Assembly: GCA_000381625.1 (NCBI GenBank)
Contig: KB906767.1
Coordinates: forward strand, 2,334,629-2,398,628
Source: Bryobacterales bacterium KBS 96
GTDB taxonomy: Bacteria; Acidobacteriota; Terriglobia; Bryobacterales; Bryobacteraceae
DNA: 64,000 bases
Reading direction: 5' to 3'
The position numbers were made by a program, and so were the translations under genes. How positions within the stretch are numbered: position 1 is the first letter of the stretch; each line of letters begins with the position of its first letter. The notes under the pieces are model-generated. The model was given only the letters and a program-made list of their open reading frames with translations, ran no database searches and was not told where the DNA came from. This document shows positions 8,758 to 17,607 of this stretch, in pieces.

Positions 8758-11700
8758 ATGCGTCCAAAGCGTGAATGTGTCTTTCAAGCTGGAATCAAGA
8801 GGAGGTGCAGGCGCCGCCCAAGCCTCATCGCAGCCGTTTGGATCTGCTTCTTACTGATCAGGCCCTTATCGCTTGCAATCGCTCAGTACCACATTGATTC
8901 CTGGACCACCGACAACGGTTTGCCGCACAATTCCGTGCATGCCATTCTACAGACTCGCGATGGCTATCTCTGGTTAGCCACGTCCGACGGTCTGGTTCGG
9001 TTCGACGGCGTACGATTCACCACCTTCAATCGCGAGAACTCGCCCGGGATGACCGGAAACAGGATCACCGCCCTTTTAGAAGACAATAATGGTGACCTTT
9101 GGATGGGTTCCGACGGTTCGGTCATGCGTCTGCATAATGGCGTCTTCACCGGCTACGAGGGCGAAAGCGGTGTTCCCAACGGCCGGGTTGGCGCTATGAC
9201 CCTCGATCCGTCCGGCGATCCTTTGATCGTGTTGACTCAATGTGTTTTGCGCTGGCATCAAGGGCGGCTGAAAACCGTAAACGCCGGAACGTTTCCAAAC
9301 AGTTCGGTGAGCTCTCCTGTGACGCACTATCCCAAATCGACGGGCTTCTGGAGCCAAAATGCGCAGGCCCTCGAGGTCTATCTTCGTGGCCGGCTGATTT
9401 CGTGGGACGCTCGGCGCGGAAATCCTGAGTCCCCAATAGATGCCGTCGCTGAAGATGAACGTGGAAACATCTGGGCGGCGGGAAGCGGAAAACTGTTTCG
9501 CAACCGGAATGGACGGCTTGCACCAGTACCGATTCCATCCGCGTGCTTGCCTGCAGAGGACATAAGCTTCATCGCGGCTCCGAAATTGAAGGTCGTTTGC
9601 TATGGCGGCGGCTTTCCTCTCGTGACGAGTACGACCGATGGCAGTGAACAGCAGAGACTGGCTGACTCTTTGCCCCCGTCACTCGAGCCACACTCGCCTA
9701 CCGCCTTTTATCAGGACCGCGAAGGCATTCTGTGGATCGGCACTTCGGTTGCAGGTCTTTGGCGTGTCCGCAGACAGGTGGTTGTTACACTCTCCTCCGG
9801 GCAAGGGTTGCGCGATCACAATGTGTATCCCATTTATGAGGACCACGCTGGCGCCGTTTGGATCGGGGCCTGGCCGAACACCCTCAATCGCTACCATGAT
9901 GGAAAATTTCAGTACTTCACCAGAAGAGATGGCCTCGTTTCCTATATCAGCGCGCTCTACCAGGACCGTGACGGTGCGCTCTGGGTCGGCGCGTATGGAG
10001 GCGACCGGAATGACAGGTGGAAGGGGGACGGCTTGCGTGTCTTTAAGAACGGGCGGTTCGTGCCTCCCGCCGGCTTAAGGAGTTTGGGTGCGGTTCGCGC
10101 CATGCTTCAAGATCAGCACGGTGTGCTGTGGCTCGGCTGCGAGGATAAGCTCGTCCGGTATGACAAGGGCGTGCTCCGGAGTTTCAAGGCGCGCGATGGA
10201 CTGGCCAGCGATTATGCAACTGTGCTAGTGGAAGATCACAGCGGAAATCTCTGGATTGGAGGCCAAGGCGGGTTGACTCGCCTCTCCAGCCACGGCTTTA
10301 CCCCTTACACGGTGCGCGATGGCTTACCCAGTCCCAACATCCGTTCACTTTATGTCGATCGCGAAAACGTGCTTTGGATAGGCACCTATGATGGTGGCCT
10401 TGGTCGCTTTGAGAACGGAAAATTCACTCGCTATACAACCCGAGATGGACTGTTCAGCAGCGGCGTGTTCCAGACGCTGGAAGACGCAAGAGGTTACTTC
10501 TGGATAAGCTCCAACCAGGGGATCTATCGGGTGCAGAAACAACAGCTGAACGACTTTGCCCGAGGTAAAACTGGTACCGTCACCTCAATCGCCTACGGCA
10601 AAGCAGACGGCATGCTGAACATTGAATGCAATGGCGGACATTGGCCGGCGGGCATCCGGACACGGGATGGCAAGCTGTGGTTTCCCACTCAGGATGGCGT
10701 TGCCATCATCGATCCTGAGCAGGTGCCGATTAACCGAACTCCGCCTCCGGTAATCATCGAGTCGTTCGTGGTCGAGCGTAAGCCCCTCCCCTTCGACAAA
10801 CCTGTGAGGCTGAACGCGGCACAGACCAGCTTCGAAATACAATACACGGCGTTCAGCTTCGCGAATCCCGAGCGCATTCACTTCAAATACCAGCTTGAGG
10901 GCTTGGACCAGCGCTGGATCGACGCTGGTTCGCGCCGCACCGCATATTATTCGCATCTGCCGCCCGGCGATTACAGCTTCAAGGTCATCGCAGCGAACAG
11001 TGATGGGGTGTGGAACATGCAAGGTACACATCTTTTGATCTCAGTACTCCCCCCTTTTTATAGGACGTGGTGGTTTGTTAGCGCCATCTTTGTGGCATGC
11101 GCAGGCGCGGTGGCCTTCGGCTGGCAATATCGCGTCTCGCAGCTTCAGCGCGCCTATGCAGCGCAGCAGGCTTTCTCGCGCCAGTTGATCGCCTCTCAAG
11201 AGAGAGAACGCAAACGCATTGCCGCTGAACTGCACGACAGCCTGGGCCAGCAACTGCTGATTATTAAGAATTGGGCCGTGCTAGCGTTAACCGGCCTAGA
11301 CGGCCCAAAATCGCTGAAAGAACCTCTTGATGAAATTTCGAATACTGCTTCCCACGCTGTCGAGGAGATGCGGGGGATTGCCTATAATCTGAGACCCTAT
11401 CAGCTTGAAAAATTGGGACTCACGGCGGCGATTCGAGGTTTGGTTACTCGAGTGGCCGCGTCGTCTAACATTCGGTTATCCGCCGAAATCGACGACGTCG
11501 ATGGTCTATTCTCGCAGGAGACTGAGATCAGCATCTATCGTATCGTTCAGGAAGCTCTGAATAACACCGTTAAACATTCGCAGGCGACTAAAGGGCGGGT
11601 GCTGGTGAGCAGTAACTCGGGGACGCTTGACTTGCTGATCGAGGATAACGGCCGCGGGTTTACGCCACCAGACGGCAGCATACCGCAGCAGAGCCAGCAA

Positions 11701-11823
11701 GGCTTCGGACTTCTGGGAATTGCCGAACGGGTCCGGATGTTGGGCGGCCGCGTGGCGATTCAGTCGGCTCCAGGCCATGGATCCACAATTCGAATTTCCT
11801 TGAAGACACAGGAAACCGCATGA
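8758..11823 (+). CDS. Propeller sensor histidine kinase (reg_prop, Y_Y_Y, HisKA_3)
   Basis: The 1021-residue protein is a membrane sensor kinase. After an N-terminal hydrophobic signal segment ending near AIAQ come about a dozen propeller repeats of the form DGYLWLATSDGLVRFDG that build periplasmic beta-propellers. A Y_Y_Y domain follows near residues 690-760 (LEGLDQRWIDAG), then a single membrane helix around 770-790. The cytoplasmic part has a HisKA_3 domain with the phospho-accepting histidine in AELHDSLGQQLL, and an ATPase domain with EALNNTVKH, EDNGRGF and GFGLLGIAERV. It overlaps the response-regulator gene by four bases, so the two form a pair. Kinases of this build in other bacteria often sense carbohydrates; the ligand here is unknown. 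Confidence 0.94.
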   Translation: MRPKRECVFQAGIKRRCRRRPSLIAAVWICFLLIRPLSLAIAQYHIDSWTTDNGLPHNSVHAILQTRDGYLWLATSDGLVRFDGVRFTTFNRENSPGMTGNRITALLEDNNGDLWMGSDGSVMRLHNGVFTGYEGESGVPNGRVGAMTLDPSGDPLIVLTQCVLRWHQGRLKTVNAGTFPNSSVSSPVTHYPKSTGFWSQNAQALEVYLRGRLISWDARRGNPESPIDAVAEDERGNIWAAGSGKLFRNRNGRLAPVPIPSACLPAEDISFIAAPKLKVVCYGGGFPLVTSTTDGSEQQRLADSLPPSLEPHSPTAFYQDREGILWIGTSVAGLWRVRRQVVVTLSSGQGLRDHNVYPIYEDHAGAVWIGAWPNTLNRYHDGKFQYFTRRDGLVSYISALYQDRDGALWVGAYGGDRNDRWKGDGLRVFKNGRFVPPAGLRSLGAVRAMLQDQHGVLWLGCEDKLVRYDKGVLRSFKARDGLASDYATVLVEDHSGNLWIGGQGGLTRLSSHGFTPYTVRDGLPSPNIRSLYVDRENVLWIGTYDGGLGRFENGKFTRYTTRDGLFSSGVFQTLEDARGYFWISSNQGIYRVQKQQLNDFARGKTGTVTSIAYGKADGMLNIECNGGHWPAGIRTRDGKLWFPTQDGVAIIDPEQVPINRTPPPVIIESFVVERKPLPFDKPVRLNAAQTSFEIQYTAFSFANPERIHFKYQLEGLDQRWIDAGSRRTAYYSHLPPGDYSFKVIAANSDGVWNMQGTHLLISVLPPFYRTWWFVSAIFVACAGAVAFGWQYRVSQLQRAYAAQQAFSRQLIASQERERKRIAAELHDSLGQQLLIIKNWAVLALTGLDGPKSLKEPLDEISNTASHAVEEMRGIAYNLRPYQLEKLGLTAAIRGLVTRVAASSNIRLSAEIDDVDGLFSQETEISIYRIVQEALNNTVKHSQATKGRVLVSSNSGTLDLLIEDNGRGFTPPDGSIPQQSQQGFGLLGIAERVRMLGGRVAIQSAPGHGSTIRISLKTQETA

Positions 11824-12473
11824 GCAAGATTCGTGTCATGATCGCCGACGATCATCCGATTTTTGGCCGAGGCCTGCGCCAAGTCTTGCTGGGCGATCCC
11901 ACGTTCGAACTGGTTGCTGAAGCGCAGGATGGCGATGCCGCCTTGCAGTGTATCCAGGAACAGCGGCCAGACGTCGCCGTACTCGACATCGACATGCCGA
12001 AGAAAGATGGTTTCGACGTGGTGCGGGCCATGGAGCAGCGCAAACTCGCCAGCGCGGTAGTTTTTCTCACTATGCACAAGGATGAGGAGCTGTTCAATGG
12101 CGCCATGAATCTGGGAGTGCGCGGCTATGTGTTGAAGGAAGGCGCCTTTTCCGAACTGGTCGATTCCATCAAAGCCGTTGCTGCCGGTGGTCACTTTGTA
12201 AGTCCGTCACTAGCGACGTATCTTTTGAACCGCCGGAAGCGCCACGAGGCACTTATTGAGGAGCGGCCGGGCCTCAGAGAACTTACCCCTTCCGAGCGCC
12301 GGGTGCTGCAGCTCCTAGCGGCAGGGATGAGCACGAGCGACATCGCTCGCGAGCTTTGTGTCAGCATTCGAACCGTTGAAAACCACCGCGCACATATCTG
12401 CGGCAGGCTCAGCTTACAAGGCAGAGACGCACTGTTGCGCTTCGCGCTCACGCACAAATCCGAGCTTTTCTAG
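11820..12473 (+). CDS. NarL/LuxR-family response regulator
   Basis: This 217-residue protein is the partner of the upstream kinase. The receiver domain has the acidic pair DDH at 10-12, the phospho-acceptor aspartate in AVLDIDMPKKDG, a conserved threonine in FLTMHKDEE and lysine in YVLKEG. The C-terminal LuxR helix-turn-helix (LTPSERRVLQLLAAGMSTSD, then SIRTVENHRAHI) binds DNA as a dimer. The nearest candidate operators are the GAGTAC palindromes immediately downstream, before the receiver gene and the large secreted-protein gene. Confidence 0.95.
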   Translation: MSKIRVMIADDHPIFGRGLRQVLLGDPTFELVAEAQDGDAALQCIQEQRPDVAVLDIDMPKKDGFDVVRAMEQRKLASAVVFLTMHKDEELFNGAMNLGVRGYVLKEGAFSELVDSIKAVAAGGHFVSPSLATYLLNRRKRHEALIEERPGLRELTPSERRVLQLLAAGMSTSDIARELCVSIRTVENHRAHICGRLSLQGRDALLRFALTHKSELF

Positions 12474-12500
12474 GAAGCAGATACCCACATATTTCTATAG

Positions 12501-12522
12501 AAATGAGTACATGTACTCATTT
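12501..12522. promoter_or_regulatory. 22-bp perfect palindrome, candidate regulator site
   Basis: The core ATGAGTACATGTACTCAT is flanked by A-A on the left and T-T on the right, giving 22 perfectly symmetric bases. A further TGAGTAC half-site follows at 12527-12533. The site lies between the response regulator and the receiver gene. A close, imperfect copy at the same relative position precedes the secreted-protein gene (12975-12994). Its size and symmetry suit a dimeric LuxR-type regulator. Confidence 0.65.
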
Positions 12523-12598
12523 AAGTTGAGTACCAGCACTCTAGCGTTTCTCACGTCGAAGCGGCATCCTGGAGACCAGAAACGGCAACAAGACCATC

Positions 12599-12946
12599 GT
12601 GACGGTTCTAATCGTTGAAGACGACGGCGCGATGCGCGAGCTGATCAAGAGAGTGATTGGCGATCTCGCAGACAGCTTTTGCGAATGCCGCGACGGCCGC
12701 GACGCCCTTGCGCTCTATGAGAAACATCGTCCCGCTTGGGTTCTGATGGACATCCGGATGGAACACGTGGACGGTCTAACGGCCACCGAACAGATCATGA
12801 GGGCCTGGCCATCAGCCCGTGTGCTTGTGGTAACTACTTACACGGACGAGGATTTGCGAGAAGCAGCACACCGGGCAGGTGCGTGCGGCTATGTCTCAAA
12901 GGAAAATCTGTTGGAGATCCGGAAATGGCTTGTGACACAAGCCTGA
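12599..12946 (+). CDS. Stand-alone receiver-domain protein
   Basis: This 115-residue protein consists only of a receiver domain (CheY/Spo0F-like fold). The acidic pair is in VEDDGAMRE, the phospho-acceptor aspartate in VLMDIRMEHVDG, and the conserved threonine and lysine in VVTTYTDEDL and YVSKEN. No output domain follows. The start is a GTG without a clear ribosome site. Its upstream region is a homologue of the region upstream of the next gene, so both may be controlled by the same regulator. It could be a phosphate sink or a protein-interaction switch for the kinase upstream. Confidence 0.85.
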   Translation: MTVLIVEDDGAMRELIKRVIGDLADSFCECRDGRDALALYEKHRPAWVLMDIRMEHVDGLTATEQIMRAWPSARVLVVTTYTDEDLREAAHRAGACGYVSKENLLEIRKWLVTQA

Positions 12947-12959
12947 GTACTTCTACTCA
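12944..12959. promoter_or_regulatory. GAGTA inverted repeat overlapping receiver stop codon
   Basis: TGAGTA and TACTCA are separated by CTTC; the first arm contains the stop codon of the receiver gene. The arms match the half-sites of the neighbouring palindromes, so this is a likely extra regulator site. Confidence 0.5.
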
Positions 12960-12974
12960 TGAACTTTCGCACAA

Positions 12975-12994
12975 AAATGAGTACATGTACCTAT
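12975..12994. promoter_or_regulatory. Second GAGTACATGTAC site before secreted-protein gene
   Basis: The core GTACATGTAC at 12981-12990 is symmetric and the left side keeps AAATGA; the right side has CTATT instead of TCATT. A TGAGTAC half-site follows at 13001-13007. About 75 bases from here onward align with the region after 12501, ending in a shared GCATCCTGGAGACC (12564-12577 and 13039-13052). Confidence 0.6.
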
Positions 12995-13081
12995 TCAAAT
13001 TGAGTACTAACCGTCTAGTCTTTCATTACCTGAAAGCTGCATCCTGGAGACCGATACCAAGAAGGATATTTGGAGGCCTTT

Positions 13082-16000
13082 GTGACGCGTAAACTAACAT
13101 TCTTCATTGCTTTCGCAATCTTGCCGATGATCTCGCGAGCTACGAACGTAACGCTCCAAGATAACTTTATCGCGGACGATAACGCTCAACTCTTCTCCGT
13201 GTCCCTCGCGGCTCCCGCTGCCGTCGATATCCGCAGCTACGGCTATGCGGGCGGCACGACCTCGACAGGCGCAGTCGTACCGCGCGGCGGATTCGACACT
13301 ATCCTGACGCTATTCAGCGCGTCTGGGGTCTTTATCGATGACAACGATGACGGCGCGGATGTGGCTGTGGACCCTTCGACGGGTCTGGCCTCTGACGCGC
13401 GGATCACCGCCAATCTCACCGCGGGTAGCTACGTTCTGGCGCTCACGCAGTATGACAATTTTTCGATCGGCAACCTCGCCGACGGGTTTGTCGAGACCGG
13501 GAATCACAACTTCACGGCCGATCCCGGTTTTGCGAGCGGCGGCGCGTGTCCCGGCAACATGTTCCGCGACATCTCGGGCACGGCGGGCCGCTGCCGCAGC
13601 GGAAATTGGACGGTGGACTTTGTCAACGTGGGAGGCGTCACGGCGGTGCCCGAACCGTCGGCACTGCTCTTAGCAGGCGTCGGACTGGCCTTGCTGTTCG
13701 CAGCGCGCCGTCGAAAACCGGGAAAAATGCCGGTGTTGGGACTCGCTGTGATTGCCGTGCTCGTCAGCATACCGGCCTATGCCCAAGCAACCGGTCCGGA
13801 TTACGGCAATGTGAACGATTTCCTGAACGGCAAACGGTCGCTGCTAAACATTACCGACATTGCAATTTTCAACGGCCAGGGCATCCCATCCACGATCACG
13901 ACCTCGAATTCGAGCCAGACGATGGCCTCGAGCTTCACTCTCCCCGGAGTTCATGACCAAACGAAGAGGGCGCGAATCTTCTCGGCTCGCGTGTTTAATC
14001 AGGCGGCTGGGAGTACGCTTACACCTCTCTACGACTATAACAACTCGGCCCTACTCACGTTTTTGATTCAGTCTGTGGCAAACGTACCCAATAATTCAGT
14101 TTTGTGGCAACCGTTTGCTGGGGGTGATGAACCTGATATTACTGGCGGTTTAGCCGCTGATTTCAATTCCGATGGCTACGACGAAATGGCGCTCGGTTTT
14201 GCAGACGGCAGGATGTTAATCGGGACGGCGAACGATGTGAATGACGCATCGAAGAGTCTCCGACAGACTACCACCACCAACCTGGATGTGCTCAGCGATA
14301 TGACCGCCGGAGACTTCAAGGGAGACGGCGGCCGCGAGATCGCCGGTCTCACGATTTCGAACGGCAGTCTCAAGCTCGTAATCTATGCCGTGGACCCTCA
14401 AAGCCTGACAGCCACGACGATCAATTCCCTCACGCTGACCACCCCGGGCGCGAGCCCGAGCACGCCGATCACGCTCGCATCGATCACCCGCGGCCGGTTC
14501 AATAGCACGGGTCACGATCAACTCGCGGTGGCGTTCACCACGGCGGCGGGCCCAGCCTACGTGGAGGTCATCGACTTTACCCCCGGCACCCTGAACCCCC
14601 ATGAGGCCTCCCCGACGCTCGGAAGTCCAGCAGGGAATGTAGGCTTTCCAGATGGATACATCCAGGTGAAGACCGGTCAGTTTGGCTTGCCGAACAATCA
14701 GTATGATCAGATTGTTTACCACAGTTCAAGCCCGCAGGCAGGGGGCCGATTCTTTGAGATCCTGACAGTCGACTCGTTGAACTTTGCCATCGGCGGCACC
14801 GCACCGGTGCTTTATGACCAATTCCCCTGCGCTTTGGGAGTGCAAGTAGGTAATTTCGATCACCGGCAGTCTGATCCTTCAACACCAGGCCAAACTCAAC
14901 CTGACTTAAACAACCAGGTTGCTTTTTTATACTGCAGCGGCAATGGCGTTAACCCTGGCATTTTCACTACTACGATGAATATCTACAGCGTCGATCCGGC
15001 CTCGTTGAATCTCATCGCAGCTCCAGATAGCGCGCTCAATCTCGGCTTTCCTGGTGAAATTCTCCTTGCCGATTCTGGCTCGCGCGTGGCAGACTTTGTA
15101 GCCGTCGATCTTCAGGGACGTTCTCTCACTCTGGGCGAGCCCACCGTTTTCAACATGGAGACCAACATAAAGCCTTCGGTGATCATCGCCGCGCCTCCGA
15201 TGCATGTTGATTTCATCAGCCCCATCCCGGGCAGTACTGCGCCAATGGTGATGAATCTCACCGCAGCCCCACACACATTCACAAACACATATAATTTCGA
15301 GTCCGATGACACAAACAAGGTTGATGACAGTCGAAAAACCAGTTGGTCGTTTGGTGCAAAGGAGCAGCTAAGCGCCAAGTATTATGTGGGCGACGTCGAT
15401 AGTTTTGGCTTTCAGGTATCCGATTCCATTTCGGCCACTCAGAAAATAAAAAGCTCGGTCGACGAAATCAATGGGAGCTATACAGCGAAACAGTCTACTC
15501 TTAGTTCGTCCTCCAGTTTCGATGACGAGGTGACGTACAAGGATAGCGGTATCAAGATCTGGAGCTATCCAGTCATCGGGAAGATGGTTTGCCCGACGGA
15601 CAAGTCGCCTTGCCAAACCGGCGATCTGGTCCCGCTTACAATACAATTCTCGGGACCTACCGGCGCTCCGGAATCAGAATTCGCCGCGGGCGGCTCGCTC
15701 CTTTGGTATCAACCGCCTTGGGAGCCTGGCAACGTCCTTTCGTATCCAGCGACCCTGCAGCAACTGCAGCAAATGTACCTCGAACCGACGAAACCAGGGT
15801 CAACGCCAGTGTCCTCGCTGAGCCTGGTGGCCGAAGCCGCCAGCTTCTTTACGGGTGGGGGAGCTCTCAAGGAAAAAACAACGTGGAGCGGGACCACGAA
15901 CACTGAGACGGACACTAGTTTCAATCAAAACTACAGTTTCGAAAATGACTTCTCTGTCACCGATTCCATCGGCGAAGAAAATGTTGCGGGATCTTCCCTG

Positions 16001-17401
16001 AACTTCAACTTGGATTTGAACGGGAGTTACGCATTGAGCCATTTGAACAACGAATCCACCCAACTCGGGACCTCAAGCGGGCTGGAGGTTTCGGTGGCAC
16101 AAGCGTTCAACAGCACCTATCAGTATTTAGTTTCACCTTACATTTTCGGTACGATGATCACCAATGCGGTGGTGGATAACCAGCCTCTAAACAACCCTAA
16201 CAGTCCGAATCCGCCGGTGCAGACCTTCGGAGTGTTACGCGGGATGTTCACCGCCGATCCCCTGGCGACGGGTTCAGGCCGATGGTGGGCAGAAGCTTAC
16301 CCCCAGCCGGATGTGGCGCTGAATCACCCCCAGCGCTGGCTAAATACACAACCAGGCGTGCCAGCCCCCGGCGACCCGATCCCGAGCAATTGTCTGGCGG
16401 GGGGCACTGGCGGTTCGTCTCTGGATTGTGCCGTGCTCAACACCAGGATTGCCGACAATCCTTGGCTTAGCTACTTCCATCAGATGCGTGGCTTGTTCGT
16501 CACGAGCGCTAACTTCGCTGGGCAAGGACCGCAACTTATGAGAGCTACAGCCGGCGATAAGCTTGCGCTGACAGCGCGCGTCTACAACTACAGTTTGACG
16601 CCTATGCCAGCCGGGACGCAGGTGCATGTGCGATTCTACTTCGCACCTTGGAAAGGGGCTTACGCGGTTAAAAATCAACCGAGTGTACAAATTATTCCCC
16701 CCAATCCATCTCCCGGTACGACGGACTTGATACTTGATCCCATCCCACCGTTCTCCGAAGGATCACCTAATTGGGTGCTCGCGACGACCACGTTCGACAC
16801 CAGCGCGTATGAGTGGACCAAGAACGGCAATGTGGATGTCGTCTTCTGGGTGGTGGTCTGGATGGAAGATGGAACCGGAGCCATGGTTCCGGAGATGCCG
16901 GGTCACGGACTGACTTCCATTCCCGGTACACTGACTTCGTTTGCGGATGCGGCCAACTTAGAGGAGGTTCAGGCTGATAAGAACTCCTATAGCAATAATG
17001 TCGGCTTTTATCCACAAGTGTTCGCAATTGAGGCGAAGGACTCCGGGCTCACAGGCCGGCCTCGCGCAAACGTTACTGTTAACCTCTCCAAGATCGATGT
17101 GTCAGATCACAACATCGCGCTCGGCAGCCGGGTCGATCTTTTGGGCACGCTTTTAGCTGAAGACGGTACCGCGGACTCCGTCAAGGTACGCTACTACGAC
17201 GGAGATCCCGCTAAAAACGGCCGGCTCATCGCGATGGATCTGATCCCGCGTGTCATGCAAGGAGATCCCTATCCGATAGCCAAGTCCTATCGGCCGACCA
17301 CCTGCGGAGTGCATCAGTTGTTCGCGGTGGTGAATAAAGGGAAAGCGACCGAGGTAGTAAGGCGCGCGCAACCGGTGCGGGTTGCCTGCGAACCGAAATA
17401 A
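13082..17401 (+). CDS. PEP-CTERM protein fused in frame to a giant secreted FG-GAP protein
   Basis: The 1439-residue product has two parts. The first (to about residue 215) is a complete DVUA0089-type PEP-CTERM protein: signal peptide, a beta-rich domain with FDTILTLFSASG, then VPEPSALLLAGVGLALLFAARRRK, the exosortase sorting signal that normally ends a protein. Here no stop follows; a second signal-like segment (MPVLGLAVIAVLVSIPAYAQ) begins at an internal ATG at 13727. The second part is a paralogue of the next gene, with FG-GAP-like motifs (ADFNSDGYDEMALGF), a Ser/Thr-rich beta region near residue 750, a WYQPPWEPGNVLSYPAT motif and a C-terminal beta domain. GGAGG at 13072-13076 supports the GTG start at 13082. 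Exosortase cleavage, or an internal start, would separate the two parts. Function unknown. Confidence 0.85.
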   Translation: MTRKLTFFIAFAILPMISRATNVTLQDNFIADDNAQLFSVSLAAPAAVDIRSYGYAGGTTSTGAVVPRGGFDTILTLFSASGVFIDDNDDGADVAVDPSTGLASDARITANLTAGSYVLALTQYDNFSIGNLADGFVETGNHNFTADPGFASGGACPGNMFRDISGTAGRCRSGNWTVDFVNVGGVTAVPEPSALLLAGVGLALLFAARRRKPGKMPVLGLAVIAVLVSIPAYAQATGPDYGNVNDFLNGKRSLLNITDIAIFNGQGIPSTITTSNSSQTMASSFTLPGVHDQTKRARIFSARVFNQAAGSTLTPLYDYNNSALLTFLIQSVANVPNNSVLWQPFAGGDEPDITGGLAADFNSDGYDEMALGFADGRMLIGTANDVNDASKSLRQTTTTNLDVLSDMTAGDFKGDGGREIAGLTISNGSLKLVIYAVDPQSLTATTINSLTLTTPGASPSTPITLASITRGRFNSTGHDQLAVAFTTAAGPAYVEVIDFTPGTLNPHEASPTLGSPAGNVGFPDGYIQVKTGQFGLPNNQYDQIVYHSSSPQAGGRFFEILTVDSLNFAIGGTAPVLYDQFPCALGVQVGNFDHRQSDPSTPGQTQPDLNNQVAFLYCSGNGVNPGIFTTTMNIYSVDPASLNLIAAPDSALNLGFPGEILLADSGSRVADFVAVDLQGRSLTLGEPTVFNMETNIKPSVIIAAPPMHVDFISPIPGSTAPMVMNLTAAPHTFTNTYNFESDDTNKVDDSRKTSWSFGAKEQLSAKYYVGDVDSFGFQVSDSISATQKIKSSVDEINGSYTAKQSTLSSSSSFDDEVTYKDSGIKIWSYPVIGKMVCPTDKSPCQTGDLVPLTIQFSGPTGAPESEFAAGGSLLWYQPPWEPGNVLSYPATLQQLQQMYLEPTKPGSTPVSSLSLVAEAASFFTGGGALKEKTTWSGTTNTETDTSFNQNYSFENDFSVTDSIGEENVAGSSLNFNLDLNGSYALSHLNNESTQLGTSSGLEVSVAQAFNSTYQYLVSPYIFGTMITNAVVDNQPLNNPNSPNPPVQTFGVLRGMFTADPLATGSGRWWAEAYPQPDVALNHPQRWLNTQPGVPAPGDPIPSNCLAGGTGGSSLDCAVLNTRIADNPWLSYFHQMRGLFVTSANFAGQGPQLMRATAGDKLALTARVYNYSLTPMPAGTQVHVRFYFAPWKGAYAVKNQPSVQIIPPNPSPGTTDLILDPIPPFSEGSPNWVLATTTFDTSAYEWTKNGNVDVVFWVVVWMEDGTGAMVPEMPGHGLTSIPGTLTSFADAANLEEVQADKNSYSNNVGFYPQVFAIEAKDSGLTGRPRANVTVNLSKIDVSDHNIALGSRVDLLGTLLAEDGTADSVKVRYYDGDPAKNGRLIAMDLIPRVMQGDPYPIAKSYRPTTCGVHQLFAVVNKGKATEVVRRAQPVRVACEPK

Positions 17402-17496
17402 ACCCGTCGGCTGGCCACCGTGAAGCTCTGCTGTGTGAGCGTCGGATGATCGCTAGCGTCGCTGACGCCGAAGCCTCATTCTCACTAATCGGGAAA

Positions 17497-17540
17497 TGCC
17501 GGGACCCAAACCGTCCGTCTGACGGGAATCGGTCCTGGCA
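17497..17540. terminator. Two-tier hairpin between the giant paralogues
   Basis: An outer stem TGCCGGGACC / GGTCCTGGCA (one mismatch) encloses an inner stem CCGTC / GACGG. No T-run follows, so it may be a transcript-stabilising or attenuating structure, not a simple terminator. Confidence 0.35.
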
Positions 17541-17607
17541 TCTCGATCGGTGATGTAAAGCCCGTCACCCTCAACTTGATAAATCAGAACGCAAAGGATG
17601 TCGATCT

